DNA of 64,000 nucleotides from Alicycliphilus denitrificans K601. Its GTDB lineage: Bacteria; Pseudomonadota; Gammaproteobacteria; Burkholderiales; Burkholderiaceae_C. Position numbers and translations under genes: made by a program. Every line of letters begins with the position of its first letter. Positions within the stretch are counted from its first letter, which is position 1. Of this stretch, positions 15,830-23,927 are shown piece after piece. The stretch spans positions 4,913,001 through 4,977,000 of the forward strand of contig NC_015422.1 of the NCBI RefSeq assembly GCF_000204645.1. The letters run 5' to 3'. The notes under the pieces were generated by a model. The model did not search any database and had not been told where the DNA came from. It was given only the letters and a program-made list of their open reading frames with translations.

Positions 15830-16867
15830 TCAGACGAGTTTCTTGAGCAGCTCGGTCTTCTTGGCGTCGAACTCTTCCTGCGTGAGGATGCCCTTGGCCT
15901 TGAGGTCGGCCAGCTTCTCCAGCGTGGCCATCACCTCCTCGGGCCTCACGCCCACGGCGGCTGCGGCGGGCGCCGCCTGCGCGCCGCCGCCCTGCAGGCC
16001 CTGCTGCAGGTTCTGCGCCAGCACCTGGCCCAGCGCCACGCCGGCGCCCAGGCCCATGGCGTCGCCCGCCACGCCGCCACCTTGGGCCCCGCCTTCGGCG
16101 AACTTCGGGATGGCCTGCGCCGTCTGGTACTGCATGAAGCGGCCCATGTCGCCCCCGACCATGCCCATGCCGATCTTCTGGTCGAGCACCTTCTGCAGTT
16201 CCTCGGGCAGCGAGACGTTCTGCACCGTGATGGTTTCGAGCTTCAGGCCGATGCGGGCGAACGCGGGCGCGAGCTCCCTGGCGAGCGCGTCGGCGAACAT
16301 GGCCTGGTTGGCCGCCAGGTCCAGGAAAGGCACGCCGCTGGCCGCGATGGCGTTGCTGATGTTCTGCAGCACCAGGCCGCGCAGCTGGCCGTCCAGGTCA
16401 GCGGCCGGGTACGCGTCGCGCGTGCCCGAGATCTCGGTGTGGAACAGCTTGGGATCGGCCACGCGGTAGGCGTAGTTGCCGAAGGCGCGCAGGCGCACGG
16501 CGCCGAAGTCCTTGTCGCGGATGGCGATGGGCTGGGGCGTGCCCCACTTCTGGTCCACCTGCTGGCGCGTGCTGAAGAAATACACGTCGCTCTTGAACGG
16601 GGACTCGAACAGCTTGTCCCAGTGCTTCAGGTAGGTCAGCACGGGCAGCGTCTGCGTGGTGAGCCTGTAGGTGCCGGGGCCAAACACGTCGGCCGCCTGG
16701 CCCTCGTTGACGAACACGGCCATCTGCGACTCGCGCACCACCAGCGTGGCGCCGTTCTGGATCTCCATGTCCCGCATCGGAAAGCGCCAGGCCAGCGTGC
16801 CGTCGCCCTCTTCCGTCCACTGGATGATGTCGATGAACTGCTTCTTGATGAAGTCCATGAGGGCCAT
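15830..16867 (-). CDS. SPFH (Band 7) domain protein with C-terminal SHOCT domain
   Basis: A 345-residue cytoplasmic SPFH protein of the YdjI/virion-core-like type. It starts MALMDFIKKQFIDIIQW, followed by VVRESQMAVFVNEGQAADVFGPGTYRL and FGNYAYRVADPKLF, the SPFH core. A Gly/Gln-rich linker near 270-310 (QNLQQGLQGGG) leads to a SHOCT-type helical hairpin at the end (EEVMATLEKLADLKAKGILTQEEFDAKKTELLKKL). No transmembrane segment is visible. The ATG at 16867 has gggag upstream; the longer frame to 16978 lacks support. It is the first gene of the minus-strand membrane cluster. SPFH proteins organise membrane microdomains or stress assemblies; the exact role here is inferred. Confidence 0.88.
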   Translation of the reverse strand: MALMDFIKKQFIDIIQWTEEGDGTLAWRFPMRDMEIQNGATLVVRESQMAVFVNEGQAADVFGPGTYRLTTQTLPVLTYLKHWDKLFESPFKSDVYFFSTRQQVDQKWGTPQPIAIRDKDFGAVRLRAFGNYAYRVADPKLFHTEISGTRDAYPAADLDGQLRGLVLQNISNAIAASGVPFLDLAANQAMFADALARELAPAFARIGLKLETITVQNVSLPEELQKVLDQKIGMGMVGGDMGRFMQYQTAQAIPKFAEGGAQGGGVAGDAMGLGAGVALGQVLAQNLQQGLQGGGAQAAPAAAAVGVRPEEVMATLEKLADLKAKGILTQEEFDAKKTELLKKLV

Positions 16868-16989
16868 ACGCGTGCTCCCGTCGGGCGGAAAAGGTGGAGG
16901 GAAAAGGGAAGCAGCCATCATAGCGAGCGGCGGCATGCGCGGGCGCCCTGCCGCTATCGCGGAGGTAGGAACGATCAATTGGAGAATTT

Positions 16990-17010
16990 AAATGAGAATA
17001 AATATCATTT
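16990..17010 (+). promoter_or_regulatory. Fur-box-like inverted repeat
   Basis: An AT-rich imperfect palindrome, AAATGAGAAT followed by AAATATCATTT, 26 bases before the DUF2061 start. It resembles the proteobacterial Fur consensus (GATAATGATAATCATTATC) and the betaproteobacterial form with AATGAGAAT half-sites. In this GC-rich window such a stretch is conspicuous. Iron control of the DUF2061 gene is therefore likely, but it is a prediction. Confidence 0.5.
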
Positions 17011-17035
17011 AATGAGCCTATCCGAGGAGCCCGCC

Positions 17036-17344
17036 ATGTCCCGCATCCGCACCGTCGCCCGCCACAACCTGCCCGCGCTGATGAAGACCGGCAGCTACTA
17101 CGTGATCCACGTCTGCGTGGCCGCCCTGGTGGCCTACGCCGTCACGGGCAACCTGATCGCCTCGCTCACGCTGAGCCTGCTGGAGCCCACGGTTCAGGCC
17201 GTGGCGTTCTTCTTCCACGAGAAGGCGTGGGAGCGCGCGCTGCGCAAGCGCGGGGCCGCCGCCGCTCAGGCACACACGTCGAGCAAGGAGCCAGCCATCT
17301 CGTCGGCCGTGCGCAGCACCAGCAGGCTGGCCTTGAAGGCGTAA
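17036..17344 (+). CDS. DUF2061-family membrane protein
   Basis: A 102-residue protein with the DUF2061 core: ALMKTGSYYVIHVCVAALVAYAVTGNLIASLTLSLLEPTVQAVAFFFHEKAWERAL. It has two hydrophobic segments joined by a short loop and the conserved FHEKAW. A clear gaggag lies 7 bases before the ATG. The Fur-box-like site upstream suggests iron-responsive expression. The last ~26 codons run antisense to the end of the convergent flagellar-rod-like gene and have no family similarity. They may be a recent extension after loss of an earlier stop. Function of the family is unknown. Confidence 0.82.
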   Translation: MSRIRTVARHNLPALMKTGSYYVIHVCVAALVAYAVTGNLIASLTLSLLEPTVQAVAFFFHEKAWERALRKRGAAAAQAHTSSKEPAISSAVRSTSRLALKA

Positions 17345-17589
17345 GTGGCCGCCATCTGCTCCACGGCCTCGGCCTCCAGGGCGACGCCGGGCTGCCCGAA
17401 CCGCCCCGTCCGCGCCTGCACGCCGCCCTGGGCGGGCGCGGCCTGTTGGTCCACCGCCTGGCGCGCGAAGCCCGGCGTGCCCAGGTTGGCGACGTTGTGG
17501 GCGCTGCTGTCCAGCCGCAGCTGCGCGGCCTGGAGGCCGGATCGGGCGATGGAGGCGAGCGGGGTCATGGTGCCCATGGTATCGGCCAT
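17266..17589 (-). CDS. Orphan flagellar basal-body-rod-like protein
   Basis: A 107-residue protein carrying only the two ends of a flagellar rod protein. The N-terminal rod motif is LASIARSGLQAAQLRLDSSAHNVANLGTPGFARQ, and the C-terminal helix AEAVEQMAATYAFKASLLVLRTADEMAGSLLDV is FlgC-like. True FlgB/FlgC are longer (about 130-150 residues) and lie in fla operons; no other flagellar gene is near. The start may be 17589 or one of the inner Met codons (MGTM). It overlaps the DUF2061 gene antisense by 79 bases. It may be an accessory rod-like protein or a relic. Confidence 0.75.
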   Translation of the reverse strand: MADTMGTMTPLASIARSGLQAAQLRLDSSAHNVANLGTPGFARQAVDQQAAPAQGGVQARTGRFGQPGVALEAEAVEQMAATYAFKASLLVLRTADEMAGSLLDVCA

Positions 17590-17617
17590 TCACGCCGGCA
17601 CTTGAGCGGCGCTTTGT

Positions 17618-17668
17618 TTTCGATAGCTGTCAGCGCTTGACTGGCAAGCGCTAAAGCCCGTTTTGATG
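17618..17668 (+). repeat. Dispersed palindromic repeat, copy 5, overlapping a LysR stop codon
   Basis: Reads ATAGCTGTCAGCGCTTGAC, then GGCAAGCGCTAAAGCCCGTTTTG. Its right part encodes the last residues (QNGL) and the TAG stop of the minus-strand LysR gene, so the C-terminus of that protein was set by the repeat. Confidence 0.85.
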
Positions 17669-18595
17669 CGCATCCAGCAGGCAGCGCCCGAACAGCTGCG
17701 CCGCGCGGCTGGGCTCGGGCGAGCGGCGCGCCAGGCTCACGAAGCGGCAGTCGTAGCGGAACAGGTCGGGCCGCACGGCGCGCATGCGGCCCTGGCGCTC
17801 GAAGCCCTCGGCATAGTGGTCGGGCAGGAAGCCCAGGAAGCGGCCCGACAGCACCAGCGTGGCGATGGACTCCTGGTCGAACCCCGTGGCGCTGCGCGTC
17901 AGGCGCGCCTCGTGGCTCAGCTCCATGTTGGGCGAGTGGTAGCCCAGGCCCGCGAAGGGGTAGGCGCGCACGGCGTCCCAGTCCAGCGCGTCGTGGGGCG
18001 CATCGAACAGCGCATGGCCCGCGCCGCAGTACAGCAGCATGGCCTCGCCGAACAGGTCGGTGTAGACCAGGCTCTGCGAGCTGCGGTGCGCGGGGATGAT
18101 GCCCGCCTGGTAGCTGCCGTCGATCACCCCGCGCTCGATGGCGTTGATGCTGGCCACGTGCAGCTGCAACTGCACGTCCGGCGCTTGCGCGGTGAAGGCG
18201 GCGATCGCCTGGTGGATACGCGCGGCCGGGTTGCTGGCGGTCTTATCGAACACCGCCACGGCCAGCTGCCCGCCCATGCGCGCGTGGATGTCGTCGATGC
18301 TGCCCAGGAACCCCCGCACCGAGGCCAACAGGCGCAGCGTCTCCTCGTACACGCGCTGCCCCTCGGGCGTGAGCGCGAAGCCCGCGCGCCCGCGCCGGCA
18401 CAGCGTGAGGCCCAGGCGCGTCTCCAGGTCCTTCACATGGCGGCTCACGGTGCTGGTGCCGATGTTCAGTTCCAGCTCGGCCGCGGCCATGCCGCCGCAC
18501 TCGACCACGGCCTTGAAGACCTGCAGCAGGCGCAGGTCCATGTCGGAGAGCTGGCCCAGCACGGCGCGCTGGCGGGGGGCGGTTTTTACTTGCAT
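17651..18595 (-). CDS. LysR-family regulator, probably of the bauA-mmsA operon
   Basis: A 314-residue LysR regulator. The helix-turn-helix is in LSDMDLRLLQVFKAVVECGGMAAAELELNIGTSTVSRHVKDLETRLGLTLCRRGRAGFALTPEG and is followed by the effector domain. ATG 18595 (MQVKTAPRQ) is preferred over the longer frame to 18802, which would run into the aminotransferase gene. It is divergent from bauA, with 91 bases between the starts, the standard LysR arrangement, so it probably activates the beta-alanine genes. The last four residues and stop lie in a dispersed repeat. Confidence 0.92.
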   Translation of the reverse strand: MQVKTAPRQRAVLGQLSDMDLRLLQVFKAVVECGGMAAAELELNIGTSTVSRHVKDLETRLGLTLCRRGRAGFALTPEGQRVYEETLRLLASVRGFLGSIDDIHARMGGQLAVAVFDKTASNPAARIHQAIAAFTAQAPDVQLQLHVASINAIERGVIDGSYQAGIIPAHRSSQSLVYTDLFGEAMLLYCGAGHALFDAPHDALDWDAVRAYPFAGLGYHSPNMELSHEARLTRSATGFDQESIATLVLSGRFLGFLPDHYAEGFERQGRMRAVRPDLFRYDCRFVSLARRSPEPSRAAQLFGRCLLDAHQNGL

Positions 18596-18686
18596 GAACT
18601 GGCAAGTGAACGTGGATATTTGTTGCTTCAAGAGATTATGGCCGCTGCCAACAATCGCGCATTCCCTCTTGCTCAAGGAGACCGCC

Positions 18687-20042
18687 ATGTCCTTCGCCGT
18701 GATCGACGAAACCACCACCGCCCCGCGCATGGATGCCGCCTGGCTCGACGCGCACTGGATGCCGTTCACCGGCAACCGCGACTTCAAGGCCAGGCCGCGC
18801 ATGATCGTGGGCGCCCAGGGCGCCTATTACACCGACGCCGACGGCCGCAAGATCTTCGACGGCCTCTCGGGCCTGTGGTGCTCGGGCCTGGGCCATGGCC
18901 GCAAGGACGTGGCCGATGCGATCGGCAAGGCCGCCGCCACGCTCGACTACTCGCCCGCGTTCCAGTTCGGCCATCCGGCGTCGTTCGAGCTGGCCAACCG
19001 CATCAAGGACCTGACGCCTGCGGGGCTGGACTACGTGTTCTTCACCGCCTCGGGCTCCGAGGCCGCCGACACTGCGCTCAAGATGGCCCGCGCCTACTGG
19101 CGCGCCAAGGGCCAGGCGGGCAAGACGCGCCTGATCGGCCGCGAGAAGGGCTACCACGGCGTGAACTTCGGCGGCATCTCGGTCGGCGGCATGGTGGGCA
19201 ACCGCAAGACCTTCGGCCAGGGCGTGGAGGCCGACCACCTGCCCCACACGCAGCCGCCCGTGGGCTCATTCCACAAGGGCATGCCCGACATCGACGGCCG
19301 GGCGCTGGCCGACAAGCTGCTCGACCTGATCGCGCTGCACGACGCGAGCAACATCGCCGCCGTGATCGTGGAGCCGTTCTCGGGCTCGGCCGGCGTGGTG
19401 ATTCCCCCGAAGGGCTACCTGGAGCGCCTGCGCGAGATCTGCACGCAGAACGGCATCCTGCTGGTCTTCGACGAGGTGATCACGGGCTTCGGCCGCTGCG
19501 GCGGCTGGACGGGCGCCGAGGTGTTCGGCGTGACGCCCGACATCATGACCTTCGCCAAGCAGGTGACCAACGGCGCCCAACCGCTGGGCGGCGTGGTGGC
19601 GAGCAAGGAGATCTACGACACCTTCATGACCACGGGCGGCCCGGGCTACATGCTCGAATTCCCGCACGGCTACACCTACTCGGCCCACCCCGTGGCCTGC
19701 GCGGCGGGCAACGTGGTGCTGGACATCCTGCAGAAGGAGGACATGCCCGCGCGCGTGAAGGCGCTCGCGCCGTTCTTCGAGAAGGCGGTGCACGGCCTCA
19801 AGGGCGCGAAGCACGTGGCCGACATCCGCAACTACGGCCTGGCCGCGGGCTTCACCATCGCACCGCTGCCGGACGAGCCCGCCAGGCGCCCGTACGAGAT
19901 CGCCATGAAGTGCTGGGACAAGGGCTTCTACGTGCGCTACGGCGGCGACACGATCCAGCTCGCGCCGCCCTTCGTCAGCACCGAGGCGGAAATCGAACGC
20001 CTCGTGAGCGCCCTGGGCGACGCGCTCGCCGAGACAGCCTGA
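18687..20042 (+). CDS. bauA: Omega-amino acid (beta-alanine):pyruvate transaminase
   Basis: A 451-residue class III PLP aminotransferase. Visible blocks are SGLWCSGLGHGRKDV, FFTASGSEAADTALKMAR, EKGYHGVNFGGISVGGM and IVEPFSGSAGV. Asp262 in FDEVITGFGR pairs with the PLP ring nitrogen, and Lys291 in TFAKQVTNGAQPLGG would form the Schiff base. The HWMPFTGNRDFKA start is typical of beta-alanine:pyruvate transaminases, which give malonate semialdehyde. An aaggag site precedes the ATG. It is followed by mmsA, with a repeat in the 69-base gap, making a two-step route from beta-alanine to acetyl-CoA. A LysR gene is divergent upstream. Other omega-amino acids could be substrates. Confidence 0.9.
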   Translation: MSFAVIDETTTAPRMDAAWLDAHWMPFTGNRDFKARPRMIVGAQGAYYTDADGRKIFDGLSGLWCSGLGHGRKDVADAIGKAAATLDYSPAFQFGHPASFELANRIKDLTPAGLDYVFFTASGSEAADTALKMARAYWRAKGQAGKTRLIGREKGYHGVNFGGISVGGMVGNRKTFGQGVEADHLPHTQPPVGSFHKGMPDIDGRALADKLLDLIALHDASNIAAVIVEPFSGSAGVVIPPKGYLERLREICTQNGILLVFDEVITGFGRCGGWTGAEVFGVTPDIMTFAKQVTNGAQPLGGVVASKEIYDTFMTTGGPGYMLEFPHGYTYSAHPVACAAGNVVLDILQKEDMPARVKALAPFFEKAVHGLKGAKHVADIRNYGLAAGFTIAPLPDEPARRPYEIAMKCWDKGFYVRYGGDTIQLAPPFVSTEAEIERLVSALGDALAETA

Positions 20043-20049
20043 CAATCAT

Positions 20050-20105
20050 TTTTTGATAGCTGCTGACGCTTGCTGGGCAAGCGCCAGGGGCGTCTTTTGC
20101 TTGAA
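20050..20105 (+). repeat. Dispersed palindromic repeat, copy 6, between bauA and mmsA
   Basis: Reads ATAGCTGCTGACGCTTGCTG, then GGCAAGCGCCAGGGGCGTCTTTTG. It occupies nearly all of the 69-base gap between two co-directional genes and ends a few bases before the mmsA ATG, so it lies where a ribosome-binding site would be expected. Confidence 0.85.
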
Positions 20106-20111
20106 ATCACC

Positions 20112-21629
20112 ATGCACAACGACAAGTCCGTCACCTCCACCATCGGCCACCTGATAGACGGCCAGCTCGTCACCCGCGCCGAACGCACCCAGCCCGTGTT
20201 CAACCCCGCCACGGGCCAGTCCACCACCAGCGTGGCGCTGGCCGGCAAGGCCACCGTGCAGGACGCCATCGCCTCCGCCGAGCGTGCCTTCCCCGCCTGG
20301 CGCAACACGCCGCCGCTCAAGCGCGCGCGGGTCCTGTCCAAACTCAAGGTGCTGCTCGAGGAGAACGCCGACCAGATCGCCGCCATGATCACGGCCGAGC
20401 ACGGCAAGGTGCTCTCCGACGCGCACGGCGAGCTGCAGCGCGGCATCGAGAACGTGGAGTACGCCAGCTACGCGCCCGAGCTGCTCAAGGGCGAGCACAG
20501 CCGCAACGTGGGCCCCGGCATCGACTCGTGGTCCGAGTTCCAGGCGCTGGGCGTGACGGCGGGCATCACGCCGTTCAACTTCCCCGCCATGGTGCCGCTG
20601 TGGATGTGGCCCATGGCCGTGGCCTGCGGCAATACCTTCGTCCTGAAGCCCAGCGAGCGCGATCCGGGCAGCACCCTGTTCATCGCCCAGCTGGCGCTGG
20701 AGGCGGGTCTGCCGCCCGGCGTGCTCAACGTGGTCAATGGCGACAAGGAGGCGGTGGATGCGCTGCTGCAGGATCCGCGCGTGAAGGCCGTGAGCTTCGT
20801 GGGCTCCACGCCGATCGCCGAGTACATCTATGCCGAGGGCTGCCGGCACGGCAAGCGCGTGCAGGCCCTGGGCGGCGCGAAGAACCATGCCATCGTCATG
20901 CCCGACGCCGACATCGGCAATGCGGTGAGCGCCATGATGGGCGCGGCCTACGGCAGCTGCGGCGAGCGCTGCATGGCCGTGCCGCTGATCGTCTGCGTGG
21001 GCGACGAGGTGGCCGGGAAGATGATCGCGGGCCTCTCGGCCGCCATCGGCGACATGAAGGTCGGCCCCGGCACCGACGAGGGCAACGACATGGGCCCGCT
21101 GGTGACGCGGCAGCATTTCGAGAAGGTCCGAGGCTATGTGGATGCCGGCGTGGCCGAGGGAGCGACGCTGCTGGTCGATGGCCGCGGCCTGGAGGTGCCG
21201 GGCCACGAGGACGGCTATTTCCTCGGCCCCTGCCTGTTCGACCATGTGAAGCCGGGCATGAAGATCTACCAGGAGGAGATCTTCGGCCCCGTGCTGGGCA
21301 TCGTGCGCGTGAAGACGCTGCAGGAGGGCATGGACCTGATCAACGCCCACGAGTACGGCAACGGCACCTGCATCTTCACGCGCGATGGCGAGGCCGCGCG
21401 CTATTTCTCAGACCACATCCAGGTGGGCATGGTGGGCGTGAACGTGCCGCTGCCCGTGCCGGTGGCGTACCACTCGTTCGGCGGCTGGAAGCGCAGCCTG
21501 TTCGGCGATCTGCATGCCTACGGGCCCGATGCCGTGCGCTTCTACACCAAGCGCAAGACCATCACCCAGCGCTGGCCCGGCGCGGGCGTGCGCGAGGGGG
21601 CGGTGTTCAGCTTCCCCAGCAGCCGCTGA
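20112..21629 (+). CDS. mmsA: CoA-acylating (methyl)malonate-semialdehyde dehydrogenase
   Basis: A 505-residue aldehyde dehydrogenase of the MmsA type: IGHLIDGQLV, GITPFNFPAMVPLWMWPMA, KPSERDPGS, GGAKNHAIVMPDAD, the catalytic Cys in GSCGERCMA, EEIFGPVLGIVRV and SFGGWKRSLFGDLHAYG. MmsA converts methylmalonate or malonate semialdehyde, CoA and NAD to propionyl- or acetyl-CoA with loss of CO2. With bauA upstream the malonate semialdehyde reaction is likely here. ATG 20112 is chosen; a longer frame from a TTG at 20070 lies inside the repeat. No clear Shine-Dalgarno is visible because the repeat abuts the start. Confidence 0.93.
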   Translation: MHNDKSVTSTIGHLIDGQLVTRAERTQPVFNPATGQSTTSVALAGKATVQDAIASAERAFPAWRNTPPLKRARVLSKLKVLLEENADQIAAMITAEHGKVLSDAHGELQRGIENVEYASYAPELLKGEHSRNVGPGIDSWSEFQALGVTAGITPFNFPAMVPLWMWPMAVACGNTFVLKPSERDPGSTLFIAQLALEAGLPPGVLNVVNGDKEAVDALLQDPRVKAVSFVGSTPIAEYIYAEGCRHGKRVQALGGAKNHAIVMPDADIGNAVSAMMGAAYGSCGERCMAVPLIVCVGDEVAGKMIAGLSAAIGDMKVGPGTDEGNDMGPLVTRQHFEKVRGYVDAGVAEGATLLVDGRGLEVPGHEDGYFLGPCLFDHVKPGMKIYQEEIFGPVLGIVRVKTLQEGMDLINAHEYGNGTCIFTRDGEAARYFSDHIQVGMVGVNVPLPVPVAYHSFGGWKRSLFGDLHAYGPDAVRFYTKRKTITQRWPGAGVREGAVFSFPSSR

Positions 21630-21720
21630 GCGGGCGGTAGTGACACCTGCGCCGCACGGGCCCTGCGGCGCACGGCCATCCGGTTGATGTTACGATTGAT
21701 AACAAATCAACCGCCTGCCG

Positions 21721-22854
21721 ATGAAACTGACCCCCGAGCCCTCCTCCCACCGGGAAGGTGTGCACTGGACGGTGCGCATGAACCGGCGCAACCGCAGCGC
21801 GTTCTACGTTCTGCTGTTCCTGGCAATGGGCTCGCACCTGCTGGCCACCGGTGCCCCGGCGTGGGCTTGGGCCGCGCTGGTCTTGCACTACCTCATCTAC
21901 CCCCAGCTGGCCTACTGGCGCGCGTGCCGTTCGTCCGACCAGCGGCGCGCGGAGATGCACAACATGGACGCCGACATCGTCCTGGCCGGCATCTGGTTGG
22001 GCGCGCTCGGCTTTCCGCTGTGGATCACCTTCATCATGTGTGCGTCCGGCTGCATCAACATGGTGGTGTTCCATGGCGCGCGCGGGGGCGTGCGCCTCGT
22101 CGTGTCGATGGCGGCGGGCATCGCGCTCGCGGCCATCACAGCCCTGCCGTCGTGGCACCCCGATACGGACTTGCGCACTTCCCTGCTCTGCATGCTCGCG
22201 CTGGGGCTGTACCTCTTCGCGTTCGCGCGCGACGGCTACGACCGCGCCATGGCACAGTACCAGGTGCATGCGCAGCTGCGCGGACAGTTCGACGAGATCC
22301 GCTCCCTGCAGGCGCAGCTGCGGGAGCAGGCGCTGCGCGACCCGCTCACGGGCCTGTTCAACCGGCGCCAGCTCGACGCAGCGCTGGCGCCCGCGCTGCG
22401 GCGCTGCCGCGAGCAGGGCACGCCCCTATCGGTGCTGCTGATCGACATCGACCACTTCAAGCGCATCAACGACGCCCACGGCCACGCCGCGGGCGACATG
22501 GTGCTGCAGGCGCTCGCCCGGCTGCTGCTGCGCCATGCGCGCCCGCAGGATCTGGCGTGCCGCCTCGGCGGCGAAGAGTTCCTGCTGGTGCTGGACGACA
22601 TGCCGGTGGCCGCGGCCATCGAACGGGCGCAGGAACTGCGCCAGGCATTCGAGGCCCTGCGGGTGCGCTCCGAAGGCGAGGAACTCGCCGCCACGCTGTC
22701 GTGCGGCGTGGCGGCTTTCCCCCAGCACGCGGACCAGCCCCAGGCCCTGCTTGCCTGTGCCGACCAGGCCCTCTACACAGCCAAGGAGCAGGGCCGCAAC
22801 CGCGTCGTGATGTGGGCAGCCCAGGCAGCGGAAGGCACCACGGCCGCGGCCTGA
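21721..22854 (+). CDS. Membrane diguanylate cyclase (MASE2-like sensor plus GGDEF)
   Basis: A 377-residue protein. About five or six N-terminal helices (residues 25-170, MNRRNRSAFYVLLFLAMGSHL...IYPQLAYWRACRS...) resemble the MASE2 sensor region. A short coiled linker (LRGQFDEIRSLQAQLREQAL) leads to a GGDEF domain: DPLTGLFNRRQLD, LLIDIDHFKRINDAHGHAAGD and the active-site GGEEF at residues 283-287. An inhibitory site RPQD lies five residues before it, so both catalysis and product inhibition should work. It makes cyclic di-GMP from two GTP. It stands alone between mmsA and the FadR-type gene, with a 91-base AT-richer upstream gap. Confidence 0.9.
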   Translation: MKLTPEPSSHREGVHWTVRMNRRNRSAFYVLLFLAMGSHLLATGAPAWAWAALVLHYLIYPQLAYWRACRSSDQRRAEMHNMDADIVLAGIWLGALGFPLWITFIMCASGCINMVVFHGARGGVRLVVSMAAGIALAAITALPSWHPDTDLRTSLLCMLALGLYLFAFARDGYDRAMAQYQVHAQLRGQFDEIRSLQAQLREQALRDPLTGLFNRRQLDAALAPALRRCREQGTPLSVLLIDIDHFKRINDAHGHAAGDMVLQALARLLLRHARPQDLACRLGGEEFLLVLDDMPVAAAIERAQELRQAFEALRVRSEGEELAATLSCGVAAFPQHADQPQALLACADQALYTAKEQGRNRVVMWAAQAAEGTTAAA

Positions 22855-22866
22855 GCCAACGCCGGC

Positions 22867-23706
22867 TCATGGAGCGCCGACGGCGAGCTTGCGCGGGCGC
22901 CTGGCGGCGGCGGGCGCCACGCGCGGACGCCGCAGCGTGTCCGCGTCGAGGATCAGGCGGCCCTGGATGCGGCCCTTCATGCGCTTGACGCTGCTGGCCG
23001 CGTCCTGCATGTGGCGCTGCATCAGCACGCGCACGCCCTCGGCGTCGCGCGCGCGCGCGGACCGCACGATCTCGCGGTGGAACTGCGCGTTGGCCTCTCC
23101 GAAGCGCCGGTGTTCGGTCTGCGGCGTGCGGTTGCCGAACACGATGAGCTGGCGGATCATCTCGTTGATCAGCTCGCACGTGAAGCGCAGGAACGGGTTG
23201 GGATTGGCGGCGGCGAGGATGTCGTGGAAGTTCACGTCCTCGCGCCGCTGCGTGAGCAGGTCTTCCTGGCTCTGCGTGGGGTCGCAGCAGCTGATGCTGT
23301 GCTCCAGCGCCTCGAAGTCGGCCTCGGTCAGGTGCGGCACCGCCCCGGCGGCCAGCTCGGGTTCGAGCATCTGGCGCACGGTGTAGATGTCGTCGATCGT
23401 CACCTCCTGGAAGAACAGGTAGTTCTGCATGAACTGCAGCGTGCGGTCGAGCGGCACCTCGGCAATGGTGCCGCCGCCCGAAGGGCCCGTGGAGATGGTG
23501 ACAAGGCCCTGCACCTCCAGCGCCTTGAGCGCCTCGCGGATCGTGCCCTTGCTGACCTGGAACTGCGCCTGCAGCTCGCTCTCGCGCGGCAGGCGGTCGC
23601 CGGGGCTCAGGTTCTTCTCCGTGATCAGCCGCTTGATCTCCTGCGCCACCAGGTCGGAACGCTTGAGCTGCCGGATCGCCAGCGTGGCGGAATTTTTGCT
23701 TGTCAT
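22867..23706 (-). CDS. FadR/GntR-family regulator (FCD domain)
   Basis: A 279-residue GntR regulator. The winged helix is at about residues 15-80 (LVAQEIKRLITEKNLSPGDRLPRESELQAQFQVSKGTIREALKALEVQGLV). The all-helical FCD effector domain follows (FQEVTIDDIYTVRQMLEPELA, DVNFHDILAAANPNPFL, QFHREIVRSA). FCD proteins usually bind metal plus a small organic acid and repress neighbouring genes. It is divergent from the ABC transporter operon, with a perfect AT-rich palindrome in the shared 221-base region, so it probably controls that operon. The basic C-terminal tail (RRPRVAPAAARRPRK) is variable. Confidence 0.92.
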   Translation of the reverse strand: MTSKNSATLAIRQLKRSDLVAQEIKRLITEKNLSPGDRLPRESELQAQFQVSKGTIREALKALEVQGLVTISTGPSGGGTIAEVPLDRTLQFMQNYLFFQEVTIDDIYTVRQMLEPELAAGAVPHLTEADFEALEHSISCCDPTQSQEDLLTQRREDVNFHDILAAANPNPFLRFTCELINEMIRQLIVFGNRTPQTEHRRFGEANAQFHREIVRSARARDAEGVRVLMQRHMQDAASSVKRMKGRIQGRLILDADTLRRPRVAPAAARRPRKLAVGAP

Positions 23707-23795
23707 GGTGATGATTCTCCCCGGGAACCCAGCCGCAGTATGAGGCGACGAGAGTCTGCGGGAACGCTAGGGTTTGCACTCGTCATATTCATTCG

Positions 23796-23811
23796 ATTTA
23801 TCACTATAAAT
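23796..23811. promoter_or_regulatory. Possible operator/promoter palindrome (ATTTAT-CACT-ATAAAT)
   Basis: A perfect inverted repeat with 6-base arms around CACT, in the divergent region between the FadR-type regulator and the ABC transporter operon. It overlaps a TATAAA that could be a -10 box for the transporter side. In a genome this GC-rich such a site stands out, and it is a natural candidate for the binding site of the adjacent regulator. The spacing to a -35 box is unclear. Confidence 0.4.
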
Positions 23812-23927
23812 AGGAACAGAGGGGCATGCCCGTGCCGCGCCGAATAACCGCGTGCGCGACGACGTCACATGCTCCCGGGCCCGCCCCGGGCCATCCATCC
23901 CTGTGTTCCACCCACCGGAGTTCTTCC

